NCBI RefSeq assembly: GCF_900089605.1
Contig: NZ_LT594324.1
Coordinates: 6,138,001-6,202,000 of the forward strand
DNA from: Micromonospora narathiwatensis
GTDB taxonomy: Bacteria; Actinomycetota; Actinomycetes; Mycobacteriales; Micromonosporaceae
Length of the DNA: 64,000 nucleotides
Reading direction: 5' to 3'
Below the pieces are notes generated by a model. It had not been told where the DNA came from. It made no database searches and worked only from the letters and a program-made list of their open reading frames with translations. Shown here in pieces: positions 56,211 through 64,000 of the stretch. Both the position numbers and the translations under genes were made by a program. The first letter of the stretch is position 1. Each line of letters starts with the position of its first letter.

Positions 56211-56897
56211 GTGAGTCGGCTGTGGAGCCGGTTCGGCGCCCGTACGGCCGCTGTCGCGCTGCTCTCCGTGGGCGTTGCCGGCGGCTACTACCTGGGCGAA
56301 GACCGACAGACCCAGCAACAGGGCCTGACCGCGCAGGTCGGCCTGCAGGTCGACCGGGCGGAGTACGCGTACCAGCGTGACCGGCAGGCCGGCCAGCGCG
56401 TGGACTCGGCCCGGCAGCGGGCCGCCGAGTACCAGGCGAAGCTGCGCGCCGCGGCGGCGGCCAAGGATGCCGCCGAGCGGGCCCGCAAGGCCGAGGCGGC
56501 GGCCGCCACACGCAAGAAGGAGCGGCTGGCGGCCGAGGCCGCGGCGAAGGCGGCCAAGCCGTACGACGGGCCGATCCCGACCTCCTGCGCCCAGTACAGC
56601 GGCAACCGGCAGGTCGGCTGCGCGATCATGCTGGCCGAGGGCTTCGGCATCGACCAGTTCCCGTGCCTGGACCGGCTCTGGACCAAGGAGAGCGGCTGGA
56701 ACCACAAGGCCTACAACGAGGGCTCCGGGGCGTACGGGATTCCGCAGGCCCTGCCCGGCAGCAAGATGGCCTCCGTCGCGGACGACTGGAAGACCAACCC
56801 GGCCACCCAGATCAAGTGGGGCCTCGGTTACATCGAGGGCCGGTACGACAACCCGTGCTCTGCCTACCAGCACTCCCAGAACAAGGGCTGGTACTGA
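56211..56897 (+). CDS. Exported lytic transglycosylase-like protein
   Basis: A 228-residue protein. The N-terminal hydrophobic segment (RTAAVALLSVGVAGGYYLG) is a signal or anchor. Residues 45-115 form an Ala/Arg/Lys/Glu-rich coiled coil. Residues 135-228 resemble a lysozyme-like SLT domain: LDRLWTKESGWNHKAYNEGS with the catalytic Glu, GAYGIPQALPGSKM, and IKWGLGYIEGRY. It probably cleaves peptidoglycan outside the membrane. The GTG at 56211 follows GAAGGGA. An unusually long, structured leader and a CRP-like site precede it, suggesting tight control. A perfect palindrome follows. Confidence 0.88.
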   Translation: MSRLWSRFGARTAAVALLSVGVAGGYYLGEDRQTQQQGLTAQVGLQVDRAEYAYQRDRQAGQRVDSARQRAAEYQAKLRAAAAAKDAAERARKAEAAAATRKKERLAAEAAAKAAKPYDGPIPTSCAQYSGNRQVGCAIMLAEGFGIDQFPCLDRLWTKESGWNHKAYNEGSGAYGIPQALPGSKMASVADDWKTNPATQIKWGLGYIEGRYDNPCSAYQHSQNKGWY

Positions 56898-56907
56898 TCG
56901 GACACTG

Positions 56908-56945
56908 GCGACGGCGGGTGTGCGGATCCGCACACCCGCCGTCGC
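56908..56945 (+). terminator. 38-bp perfect palindrome after the transglycosylase gene
   Basis: GCGACGGCGGGTGTGCGGA (56908-56926) is followed directly by its exact complement (56927-56945). As RNA it folds to a stem with a GATC-type loop; it starts 11 bases after the stop codon. Confidence 0.8.
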
Positions 56946-56996
56946 GGTACGGGACGCGAGTGGCGGCCGGCCCCATTTGCTGATAGCTGTTGACAG

Positions 56997-57656
56997 GTGA
57001 CCTGGCGCGACAACCCGACGGGCGGCAACCCCCACCGGTTCGGCACCGAGGCGTTCTACGCCTCGCTGGGCCGGGCCTTCGTCGCGATGTGCGCGGTCGT
57101 GCCGGTGCTGTTTCTCATCGAGGCGCTCGACGTCGGCCTGCGCCTCAACCTGGACGTGACCGCCGGGATCATTCCGCATCGGATCCAGGGGCTCGACGGG
57201 GTGTTCTTCTCGCCCTTCCTGCACGCCGACTTCAACCACCTCTACAGCAACAGCATCCCGCTGATCCTGCTCGGCACCTTCGTCCTGGCCGCCGGCACCC
57301 GCCGCTTCCTCTGGTCGACCATGGTGATCATTCTGGTCAGCGGGCTGGGGGTGTGGTTCACCGGCTCGCCGAACTCGGTGGTGGTCGGCGCCAGCGGGGT
57401 CATCTTCGGCTACCTCGGCATCCTGCTCACCCGGGGCATCGTCGAGCGGAGCTGGTGGAACTTCGGCGTGGTACTGCTGGTCGGCCTGCTCTACGGCTGG
57501 CAGCTGATCGGCATCCTGCCGACCGACGAGCGCATCTCCTGGCAGGGACACCTCTTCGGGCTGCTCGGCGGGATCGTCGCGGCGATCCTGTTCCGCCGCC
57601 GCGCGGACCTGTCGGCGTCGGAGCGGCCCGGGTCACCGACCGCCACCCTGGGCTGA
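56997..57656 (+). CDS. Rhomboid-family intramembrane serine protease
   Basis: A 219-residue membrane protease with six or more spans. The catalytic Ser lies in VVGASGVIFGYLG (GxSG motif) near residue 126. The partner His is in SWQGHLFGLLGGIVAA near 183, and HADFNHLYSNSIPLILLG carries the family's HxxxN segment. It cleaves within transmembrane helices; substrates are unknown. The GTG start at 56997 has no good Shine-Dalgarno; TAGCTG (56984-56989) seven bases upstream only partly fits the leaderless pattern. It is preceded by a perfect palindrome, so it has its own promoter. Confidence 0.92.
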   Translation: MTWRDNPTGGNPHRFGTEAFYASLGRAFVAMCAVVPVLFLIEALDVGLRLNLDVTAGIIPHRIQGLDGVFFSPFLHADFNHLYSNSIPLILLGTFVLAAGTRRFLWSTMVIILVSGLGVWFTGSPNSVVVGASGVIFGYLGILLTRGIVERSWWNFGVVLLVGLLYGWQLIGILPTDERISWQGHLFGLLGGIVAAILFRRRADLSASERPGSPTATLG

Positions 57657-57764
57657 CTGACCGGGTGTCGGCGCGTCCGCGGGACGTGCTTGCCCCAGGG
57701 GCCTCGGCCCGCCTACCGTCGGCATCAGCACGCGTAGATCCGTGACCGAAAGTGACGGTACGCC

Positions 57765-58733
57765 ATGCGCGAGGTCGATGTCGCGGTGATCGGGGCCGGT
57801 CCGGCCGGGCTCTTCGCCGCCTACTACGCCGGGTTTCGTGGGCTCTCGGTGGCGGTGATCGACGCGTTGCCCGAGCCGGGCGGCCAGGTGGCCGCCATGT
57901 ACCCGGAGAAGCTCATCCTGGACGTCGCCGGATTTCCCGCGATCAAGGGCCGGGAACTGGTGGCGAACCTGGTCGCACAGGCCGCCCCGTTCCACCCCGA
58001 GTATCTGCTCGGCACCCGGGCGGAGAAGCTCGCCTACCTCGACGGGCGGCCGGTGCTCGGCCTGGCCGGGGGCGAGCAACTGCACTGCGGGGCGGTGCTG
58101 GTGACGGGCGGGCTGGGCAGCTTCACACCCCGGCCGCTGCCGGTGGCCGACGGATTCCTGGGCGCCGGCATCGTCTACTTCGTACCGCAGCCGGCCGAGC
58201 TGGCTGGCCAGGACGTGGTCATCGTGGGCGGCGGAGATTCGGCCTTCGACTGGGCGGTCACGCTCCAGCCGATCGCCCGGTCGGTGACCCTGGTGCACCG
58301 GCGGGAGAAGTTCCGCGCCCACGCCTCGACCGTCGCCCGGGTGCGGTCGCTGCCCGTCCGGGTGGTGGTCAACGCCGAGGTGACCCGCCTGTACGGCGAG
58401 GACCAGGTCACCGGCGCCGAGCTGACCGTACGCGGCGGCGTGGCGGAGAAGGTGCCGGCGAGCACCGTGGTCGCCGCGCTCGGCTTCACCGCCGACCTCG
58501 GGCCGCTCGCCGAGTGGGGGCTGACCCTGGACCGGCGGCACATCGTGGTGGACAGCACGATGGCGACCAACCTGCCCCGGATCTTCGCGGCCGGGGACAT
58601 CACCGAATACCCGGGCAAGGTCCGGCTGATCGCCACCGGGTTCGGCGAGGCCGCCACGGCGGTGAACAACGCGGCCGTGACGATCGACCCGACCGCCCAC
58701 CTCTTCCCGGGGCACTCCTCCGACGCCGGTTGA
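57765..58733 (+). CDS. Ferredoxin--NADP reductase-like flavoprotein (thioredoxin-reductase fold)
   Basis: A 322-residue FAD/NAD(P) enzyme. It has the FAD motif GAGPAGLFAAYYAGFRGLSV and LPEPGGQVAAMYPEK near residue 40, the NADPH motif GGGDSAFDWAV, and FAAGDITEYPGKVRLIATGF at the end. The redox CxxC of thioredoxin reductases is absent at the usual place, and AMYPEK fits the YumC/TrxR-type ferredoxin reductase group. It probably passes electrons between NADPH and a ferredoxin or flavodoxin. It is preceded by a 108-bp gap with no clear ribosome site; the ATG is at 57765. Confidence 0.88.
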   Translation: MREVDVAVIGAGPAGLFAAYYAGFRGLSVAVIDALPEPGGQVAAMYPEKLILDVAGFPAIKGRELVANLVAQAAPFHPEYLLGTRAEKLAYLDGRPVLGLAGGEQLHCGAVLVTGGLGSFTPRPLPVADGFLGAGIVYFVPQPAELAGQDVVIVGGGDSAFDWAVTLQPIARSVTLVHRREKFRAHASTVARVRSLPVRVVVNAEVTRLYGEDQVTGAELTVRGGVAEKVPASTVVAALGFTADLGPLAEWGLTLDRRHIVVDSTMATNLPRIFAAGDITEYPGKVRLIATGFGEAATAVNNAAVTIDPTAHLFPGHSSDAG

Positions 58734-58791
58734 TGCCGGATCCCCGCCGGGGCGTGGCCCGATCGAGACCGGCCGTCGCCACAGTGGACCG

Positions 58792-60498
58792 ATGCAACGC
58801 TCGGACCCGCCCGTGCCGGACGCTGCCCGGGTCGCGCTGGCCTGGCTGGGTCATCCGCTGACGGTGCTCGCGCTGGTCGTCCTGGTGCTCAACGACCACG
58901 TGTTCAAGGCCGCCCAGCCCGGCTGGCTCACCGGCAAACTGAGCGACGTCGCCGGCCTGGTGCTCGCCCCGCCGCTCGTCGCGGCGCTCACCGCGCTGAT
59001 CCTGCCCCGCCTTCCGGCCAGGGCCGCCGCCGGGCTCGGGCTGGGTCTGGTCGGCATCGGCTTCACCCTGGTCAAGACCAGCGGGTACGCCGCGGCAGCC
59101 GCCTCGGCGGCGTGGAGCGTGGTCAGCGGGCCGTCGCTGGTCCGGGCCGACCGTACCGACCTGCTGGCCCTGCCGGCACTGGCCCTGGCCGGCTGGAGCT
59201 GGTTTCGGGCCCGGCGCGATCCGGTGGAGCGCCGGTCGGCCCGGCTGGTCCGGCTGCTGGTGCTGCTGCCGGCGGCAACGCTCGCGGTGGCCGCGACCAG
59301 CGCGGTCTGGTACCACGACGCGGTCGGCGCGACGCTGGTCGACGGCCGGCTGGCCGCCGGCATCGGCGAGAGTTGGGGCGCGGACCTTCGTTCGTTCGCC
59401 CCGAGGTGGCGGGTGAGCGACGACGGCGGCGTGACGTGGCGTGATCCGACTGCTGATGAGAAGCAGGTCCTGGTTCCGCAGGTCCCGTCGCCGTCCGGGT
59501 CGCCCGTTGCCCCGTCGCCGTCCGCTCTCCCGTCCACGCCGACCCGGGAGGACTGCTCGGTCGCGACGCCGCAGCGCTGCTACCGGTTGGTAGCCGGGCG
59601 GATCCGGGTGGAGGAGAGCGACGACGCCGGCCGGACCTGGCGACTGGCCTGGGAGGTGACCGAGGAGCAGCGGGCGATCCTCAGCCGGCTGCACCAGGAG
59701 GCCGGGCCGCACGGGGGGCGGATCACCGGCCAGGAGTTGGCCGTCCTGGACGTCGACGGTGGACGGCACGTGGTGCTGGTGGCGAACGGCCGGGACGGCT
59801 TCGCCGTGCGCGGGCCTGACGGCGACTGGCGGCGGATCGGGTTCGCCGGCGCCTATTCCGCCGAGGACAGCCCTCCGCCGCTTGGCGCGAGTTCGCCCGC
59901 GGAGCGCCACTCGGATCCGCTTCGGGCCGTACTGCTGGCACTCGCCCTGGCCGCAGTGGTGCTCATCGTCTCCGGTGCGCGGGCCGGGATGAAGGTCGGG
60001 CGCGGCAGCTGGTTGCCGATCCTGCTCGGTACGCTCACGTTCGTCACCGCGCTGGTGCTGGTCGTGATCTGGGCCCTCGACGACTCCATTCTCCTCCTGG
60101 TAGCGGTCCCCGCCGGTGTCGCCCTGCTGCTCGGCACGCCGTGGCTCGCCCTGATCCCGATCTGGTTGAGGGACGCGCCGGGCCGGTGGACCCTTGAGGC
60201 GCTGTTGGCGGCCGGGCTCACGCTGGTGCTGGCCGGGCTGCCGCTGGCCGGGTGGCTCTACGGCCGTCCGGCGTACACCTCGACCGCGCTGGCGCTGGCC
60301 GGGTTGGCCACGGTGCCGGGGTTGCTGCTCGGCTGGCGGGCGGCCCGGCTGGTCGGGCCGTTCGAACCGCTCGTCGACCCGTCCTATCCGCTGCTGCCGC
60401 CGGTCGAGCCGCACGCTCCGCTGCCCGACCCGTCGCGTCCGGTGCCTGACCCGTCGGGTCCGCTCCGGCCAGGGGTGCCGGACGAACCGGGCCGTTGA
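58792..60498 (+). CDS. Large multi-span protein with Asp-box-like segments
   Basis: A 568-residue protein of unknown function. About six spans occupy residues 20-185, followed by an extracytoplasmic region of about 190 residues containing VSDDGGVTWRDPT and EESDDAGRTWRL, which resemble BNR/Asp-box repeats (SxDxGxTW). Four to five further spans then end in a Pro-rich tail (LPPVEPHAPLPDPSRPVP). It has two cysteines in EDCSVATPQRCYR. Asp-boxes suggest a beta-propeller-like or sialidase-like fold, but only two are present. CACAGT (58780-58785) ends six bases before the ATG. Confidence 0.75.
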   Translation: MQRSDPPVPDAARVALAWLGHPLTVLALVVLVLNDHVFKAAQPGWLTGKLSDVAGLVLAPPLVAALTALILPRLPARAAAGLGLGLVGIGFTLVKTSGYAAAAASAAWSVVSGPSLVRADRTDLLALPALALAGWSWFRARRDPVERRSARLVRLLVLLPAATLAVAATSAVWYHDAVGATLVDGRLAAGIGESWGADLRSFAPRWRVSDDGGVTWRDPTADEKQVLVPQVPSPSGSPVAPSPSALPSTPTREDCSVATPQRCYRLVAGRIRVEESDDAGRTWRLAWEVTEEQRAILSRLHQEAGPHGGRITGQELAVLDVDGGRHVVLVANGRDGFAVRGPDGDWRRIGFAGAYSAEDSPPPLGASSPAERHSDPLRAVLLALALAAVVLIVSGARAGMKVGRGSWLPILLGTLTFVTALVLVVIWALDDSILLLVAVPAGVALLLGTPWLALIPIWLRDAPGRWTLEALLAAGLTLVLAGLPLAGWLYGRPAYTSTALALAGLATVPGLLLGWRAARLVGPFEPLVDPSYPLLPPVEPHAPLPDPSRPVPDPSGPLRPGVPDEPGR

Positions 60499-60501
60499 GG
60501 T

Positions 60502-61188
60502 TCAGGGCAGGCCGATGAGGTCGGCCATCAGGGTGGTCTGGTGGTCGAAGTACTCGTCGCGATGCGGGACGGCCGGGTCCAGCCGGCCGAACAGGTCGAA
60601 GCTGATCAACCCGAAGAGCTGGGTCCAGCCGGCCATCCCCCGGGCCATCAGCGCCTCGGGCAGCCCGGGGAAGAACCCGGCGGCCAGCTCCGCGAGGTCG
60701 GCGCGGACCGGCTCGGGCAGGTCGTCCTCGGGCGGGCTGAGCCGGCCGTCGGCGAGACCGTCGCGCAGGATGCCGACCAGGACCAGCGGGGGCCGCGACG
60801 CCGGCGCGACGGTGTCCTCCGGGGCCGCGTACCCGGGGACGGGGCTGCCGTAGAGCAGCGCGTACTCGGCGGGGTGGGCCAGCGCCCAGGACCGGGCGGC
60901 CCGGCACACCGCGTGCCAGCGCCCGCGCAGGTCGGCCGGGTCGGCGGCGGCGTCGGCCGCCTCCACCACGTCGCCGAGCGCCTCGTACGCCTCCAGGATC
61001 AGCGCGGTGAGCAGGTCGTCGCGGCTGGGGAAGTAGCGGTAGATCGCGGAGGAGACCATGCCCATGTCCCGGGCGACCGCGCGCAGCGAGAGGTTCGCGC
61101 CGTCGGTGGCCAGGTGGCGGCGGGCCACCGCCTTGATCTCTTCGATCATTCCGGCGCGGACCCGGGCGCGGAGCGAGGGAGCGACCAT
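60502..61188 (-). CDS. TetR-family transcriptional regulator
   Basis: A 228-residue regulator. The helix-turn-helix lies in IEEIKAVARRHLATDGANLS, LRAVARDMGMVSSAIYRYFP and SRDDLLTALILEAY. The C-terminal domain resembles the TetR_C_13/WHG type (AARSWALAHPAEYALLYGSP and LFGLISFDLFG). I chose the ATG at 61188; CAGAGT (61200-61195) ends six bases before it. The longer frame runs through the operators. It is divergent from the dehydratase gene, and two matching palindromes in the gap are probably its operators. Confidence 0.9.
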   Translation of the reverse strand: MVAPSLRARVRAGMIEEIKAVARRHLATDGANLSLRAVARDMGMVSSAIYRYFPSRDDLLTALILEAYEALGDVVEAADAAADPADLRGRWHAVCRAARSWALAHPAEYALLYGSPVPGYAAPEDTVAPASRPPLVLVGILRDGLADGRLSPPEDDLPEPVRADLAELAAGFFPGLPEALMARGMAGWTQLFGLISFDLFGRLDPAVPHRDEYFDHQTTLMADLIGLP

Positions 61189-61228
61189 GCCCCCACTCTG
61201 CCACGAATCGGTGCGCTGATTCAAATAG

Positions 61229-61299
61229 AGAGCACTGCTCTTGACGGTGAGCGGTGCAGGAGTCATGCTGGTGATGTCACCGCGAGAGCGCTGCTCTCG
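61229..61299. promoter_or_regulatory. Twin TetR operators and the SDR promoter
   Basis: AGAGC-ACT-GCTCT (61229-61241) and AGAGC-GCT-GCTCT (61285-61297) share both arms. The second extends to CGAGAGC/GCTCTCG (61283-61299). Between them are TTGACG (61241-61246), 17 bp, CATGCT (61264-61269). The first operator touches the -35 and the second lies just past the predicted start. Confidence 0.7.
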
Positions 61300-61331
61300 A
61301 TATGGATCCCCGCTTCGAAGGGTGGCCCACC

Positions 61332-62249
61332 ATGGCCCTGCACGTGATCGTCGGCGCCGGACCCGTCGGCACCGCCACCGCCCGCCTGCTCGCCGAGCGC
61401 GGCGACCGGGTGCGGGTGGTGACCCGCCGCGGCACCGGACCCGAGCACCCGGCCGTCGAGCGGATCGCCGCCGACGCCGCCGACGCGGCCCGGCTCACCG
61501 CGTTGACCGAGGGCGCGGTGGCGCTGCACAACTGCGCCAACCCGGCGTACCACCGGTGGCCGGTCGACTGGCCGCCGCTGGCCGCCGCGCTGCTCACCGC
61601 CGCCGAGCGGACCGGGGCGGTGCTCGCGACCGTCGGCAACCTCTACGGGTACGGGCCGGTCGACGCCCCGATGACCGAGGCGACCCCGCTCGCCGCGACC
61701 GGCGCCAAGGGGCGGGTGCGGAACCGGATGTGGGCCGACGCGCTCGCCGCGCACCGGGCCGGCCGAATCCGGATGACCGAGGTACGTGGCTCCGACTACG
61801 TCGGCGTCGGCGGCACCTCGCTGGCGATGATGGTGCTCCCCCGGGTGCTCGCCGGGCAACGGGTGTTCCTGCCGGTGGACTGGGACGCGCCGCACACCTG
61901 GACGTACATCCCGGATGTCGCCCGTACCCTGGTCGCCGCCGCGACCGACGAGCGGGCCCGGGGACGGGCCTGGCACGTGCCCAGCGCGCCCGCCGTGCCG
62001 ATGCGGGACCTGGCCGCCCGCGCGGCGGCCGTGGTCGGCGCACCGGCGCCGAGGTTGAGCCGGATGCCCTACCCGGTGCTCTGGCTCGGCGGACTCGCCA
62101 ACCCGATGGCCCGTGAGCTGCGGGAGACCGCCCACCAGTTCCACCGGCCGTTCGTGATGGACTCGACCGCCGCCACCGCCACCCTCGGCATCGAGCCGAC
62201 CCCGCTGGACCAGGCGATCAAGGAGACGGTGGCGGGGCTGCGCGCCTGA
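61332..62249 (+). CDS. NAD-dependent epimerase/dehydratase family protein
   Basis: A 305-residue extended short-chain dehydrogenase. The N-terminal HVIVGAGPVGTATARLLAER is the nucleotide site, VALHNCANPAYHRWPVDW follows, and VGNLYGYGPVDAPMTEATPL occupies the active-site region. The usual YxxxK is not obvious: the position after NLYGYG lacks a paired Lys three residues on, so it may be atypical. Substrate unknown. It is divergent from the TetR gene and probably controlled by it. The ATG at 61332 is preferred over the longer frame at 61302. Confidence 0.86.
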   Translation: MALHVIVGAGPVGTATARLLAERGDRVRVVTRRGTGPEHPAVERIAADAADAARLTALTEGAVALHNCANPAYHRWPVDWPPLAAALLTAAERTGAVLATVGNLYGYGPVDAPMTEATPLAATGAKGRVRNRMWADALAAHRAGRIRMTEVRGSDYVGVGGTSLAMMVLPRVLAGQRVFLPVDWDAPHTWTYIPDVARTLVAAATDERARGRAWHVPSAPAVPMRDLAARAAAVVGAPAPRLSRMPYPVLWLGGLANPMARELRETAHQFHRPFVMDSTAATATLGIEPTPLDQAIKETVAGLRA

Positions 62250-62253
62250 GGAG

Positions 62254-63222
62254 TCAGCGGCGCGGCGGGCCGAGCGCCGCGACGAGGACCGCGACCAGGG
62301 TCAGTGCCGCACCGACCAGGGTGGTCGGGCCGGGGTGCGAGGCGGCGGTCGGCAGCAGCACGTCCAGCAGGACGGCCCCGACGACCTGCCCGGCGATGGT
62401 GGCCAGGCCGAGCAGCAGCACCCCGGTGAAGCGGACGATCGCGGCGGCCAACGCGATGAACACGATGCCGATCGGGCCGCCCAGGTAGAGCCACGGCTCG
62501 CTCGGGAAGCCGCCGGCCGGGCGGCCCCGGATCGCCACCTCCACGGCGAGGGTGGCGAGCAGCGCCAGCGTACCGACGGTGAAGTTGACCAGGGTGGCGG
62601 TCAGGGCACTGCCGGCCGCTCCCCGTACCCGGCCGTTCACCGCCTGCTGCCAGGCGATGCCCACCCCGGCCGCCAGCGGCAGCAGGGCCAGCGCCAGCGC
62701 ACCCGGGTCGCCGAGCCGGTCGCTCACCGCCAGCAGCACGGCCAGCACGGTCAGCGCCGCGCCGACCAGGCGGTACGGGGTGACCGGCTGCCGCCCGGTC
62801 GGGCCGATGCCGGCCCGGTCGACCAGCAGGCTGCTGCCGGACTGCCCGGCCACCACGGCGACGGTGAACACGGCCACGCCGAGCGTGCCGATGGTCAGCC
62901 CCTGGGTGGCGACCAGGAGGGCGCCGCACACCCCGCCGAGGCACTGCCACGGCCGCAGCGAGCCCTCCCGCAACGCCGCCCGGAGGGCGGCCAGGCCCCG
63001 CCGGCCGCCCGGGGTGGCGGGGACCAGCACCAGCAGCACCAGCAGGCCCAGGCCGAACGAGACCACCGCGGCGGCGATCCCGTCGGCCAGTCGTACGCCC
63101 AGTTCGCCGTTGATCCGGGACTGTACGGCCACCGCGACCCCTGAGGCGGTGGCCAGCCCGACGCCGGCGACCCGCCGCCCGGTCGGCAGCGTGGGGGTTG
63201 TCGCCGTCGCGGTCGCGGTCAC
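62254..63222 (-). CDS. DMT-superfamily transporter (YdcZ/DUF606 type), duplicated
   Basis: A 322-residue membrane protein with ten hydrophobic segments arranged as two related halves: [20 protein letters not shown] with [20 protein letters not shown], and [20 protein letters not shown] with [19 protein letters not shown]. The QxxxNGxVR/L pattern in both halves is typical of DUF606. Substrate unknown. Its GTG overlaps the glpX stop as GTGA (63219-63222), so it is translated after glpX. It converges with the dehydratase gene, 4 bp apart. Confidence 0.88.
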   Translation of the reverse strand: MTATATATTPTLPTGRRVAGVGLATASGVAVAVQSRINGELGVRLADGIAAAVVSFGLGLLVLLVLVPATPGGRRGLAALRAALREGSLRPWQCLGGVCGALLVATQGLTIGTLGVAVFTVAVVAGQSGSSLLVDRAGIGPTGRQPVTPYRLVGAALTVLAVLLAVSDRLGDPGALALALLPLAAGVGIAWQQAVNGRVRGAAGSALTATLVNFTVGTLALLATLAVEVAIRGRPAGGFPSEPWLYLGGPIGIVFIALAAAIVRFTGVLLLGLATIAGQVVGAVLLDVLLPTAASHPGPTTLVGAALTLVAVLVAALGPPRR

Positions 63223-64000
63223 TCCTGCTCGGCCAGGGGCCGGCCGTCGAAGTCGACCGCCGAGTAGAGGGCGAGTTTCTCCAGCCGGTGGTACGAGTCG
63301 ATCACCCGGATCGTGCCGCTCTTGGAGCGCATCACGATCGACTGGGTGTACGCCCCGCCGGCCCGGTAGCGCACGCCGCGCAGCAGGTCGCCGGAGGTGA
63401 CCCCGGTCGCCACGAAGAAGCAGTTGTCCCCGGTGACCAGGTCGTCGGTGAACAGCACCCGGTCCAGGTCGTGCCCGGCCGCCAGCGCCTTCTCCCGCTC
63501 CTCGGCGTCCTTCGGCCAGAGCTTGGCCTGCATCATCCCGCCCATGCACTTGAGGGCGCAGGCGGCGGTGATGCCCTCCGGGGTGCCGCCGACGCCCATC
63601 AGCACGTCGACGTCGGACTCGCCGCGGGCCGCCGCGATGGCGCCGGCGATGTCGCCGTCCGAGATGAACCGGATGCCCGCGCCGGTACGCCGGATCTGGT
63701 TCACCAGGTCGTCGTGCCGGGGCCGGTCCAGCACGCAGACCGTCACCTCGGCGACGTCGGATCCCTTGATCTTGGCGATCCGGCGGATGTTCTCGGCCAC
63801 CCCGGCGTTGATGTCGACCACGTCGGCGTACATCGGGCCGACGGCGAGCTTCTCCATGTAGAAGACGGCGCTCGGGTCGAACATCGCGCCGCGCTCGGCC
63901 ACCGCGAGCACCGCGAGGGCGTTCGGCATGCCCTTGCTCATCAGTGTGGTGCCGTCGATCGGGTCGACCGCCACGTCCACCTCGGGACCGCTCCCGTCAC
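63219..64000 (-). CDS. glpX: Class II fructose-1,6-bisphosphatase, 5' end beyond window
   Basis: The last 260 residues of GlpX, which makes fructose 6-phosphate in gluconeogenesis. Visible motifs are [17 protein letters not shown] (metal-binding DPIDGT), [59 protein letters not shown] and a C-terminal [19 protein letters not shown]. The N-terminal part lies past the right edge. With pckG it covers two committed gluconeogenic steps. It is coupled to the downstream YdcZ-type transporter by a GTGA overlap. Confidence 0.93.
   Translation of the reverse strand, partial: DGSGPEVDVAVDPIDGTTLMSKGMPNALAVLAVAERGAMFDPSAVFYMEKLAVGPMYADVVDINAGVAENIRRIAKIKGSDVAEVTVCVLDRPRHDDLVNQIRRTGAGIRFISDGDIAGAIAAARGESDVDVLMGVGGTPEGITAACALKCMGGMMQAKLWPKDAEEREKALAAGHDLDRVLFTDDLVTGDNCFFVATGVTSGDLLRGVRYRAGGAYTQSIVMRSKSGTIRVIDSYHRLEKLALYSAVDFDGRPLAEQE

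Overview
The window is very G+C-rich DNA, with most third codon positions G or C, from an actinobacterium. It carries two PknB-type kinases, an acyl-CoA carboxylase with an epsilon subunit, GTP-dependent PEP carboxykinase, a mycosin, PhoH2, LpdA and GuaB1. Together these point to a filamentous or mycelial actinomycete, most likely a Micromonosporaceae member (inference; no rRNA is present). I find no rRNA, tRNA, IS element, prophage or CRISPR. Most genes are chromosomal housekeeping or conserved hypothetical genes.

Layout. 1-16 kb: partial phosphosugar mutase, membrane Ser/Thr kinase, methylmalonyl-CoA mutase large chain, M20 amidohydrolase, DUF4349 lipoprotein, metallo-beta-lactamase fold hydrolase, two hypotheticals, a double-GNAT protein, a gamma-glutamylcyclotransferase-like protein, LpdA quinone reductase, NmrA-like reductase, and DUF998 and DedA membrane proteins. 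16-32 kb: an Excalibur secreted protein, a ThrRS-like protein without editing domains, a MarR/heterodimeric ABC exporter operon, GuaB1, a divergent LysE/LysG pair, the biotinylated acyl-CoA carboxylase alpha chain, PadR with a DrrAB-like exporter, an MFS transporter, an O-methyltransferase and Maf. 32.5-35.5 kb: a compact three-gene type VII secretion-like cassette (small helical protein, proline/glycine-rich protein, mycosin) whose middle is markedly poorer in G+C. 35.6-45 kb: AccE, a second kinase, a site-2-protease-like protein, a ketopantoate reductase-like protein, a sigma factor with its partner, AccD, BirA and a PH-domain protein. 45-64 kb: two GtrA proteins, PEPCK, a geranylgeranyl-reductase-like protein, a Z-prenyl transferase, OtsB, an XRE regulator with a divergent small operon, PhoH2 with a candidate leaderless upstream ORF, a lytic transglycosylase with a highly structured leader and a CRP-like site, a rhomboid protease, a ferredoxin-NADP reductase-like flavoprotein, a TetR/SDR pair with twin operators, a YdcZ-type transporter and partial GlpX.

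How it fits together. The carboxylase alpha, beta and epsilon chains, biotin ligase and mutase form the propionyl-CoA to succinyl-CoA route. PEPCK and GlpX serve gluconeogenesis. Several regulators sit beside their likely targets: MarR-ABC, LysG-LysE, PadR-DrrAB, TetR-SDR and sigma-partner.

A recurrent feature is a TANNNT (or CANNNT) hexamer ending 6-7 bases before the start codon at many first-in-operon genes. This suggests leaderless mRNAs, and I used it to choose several start codons. Long GC-rich inverted repeats sit at most convergent gene ends and are probably terminators.
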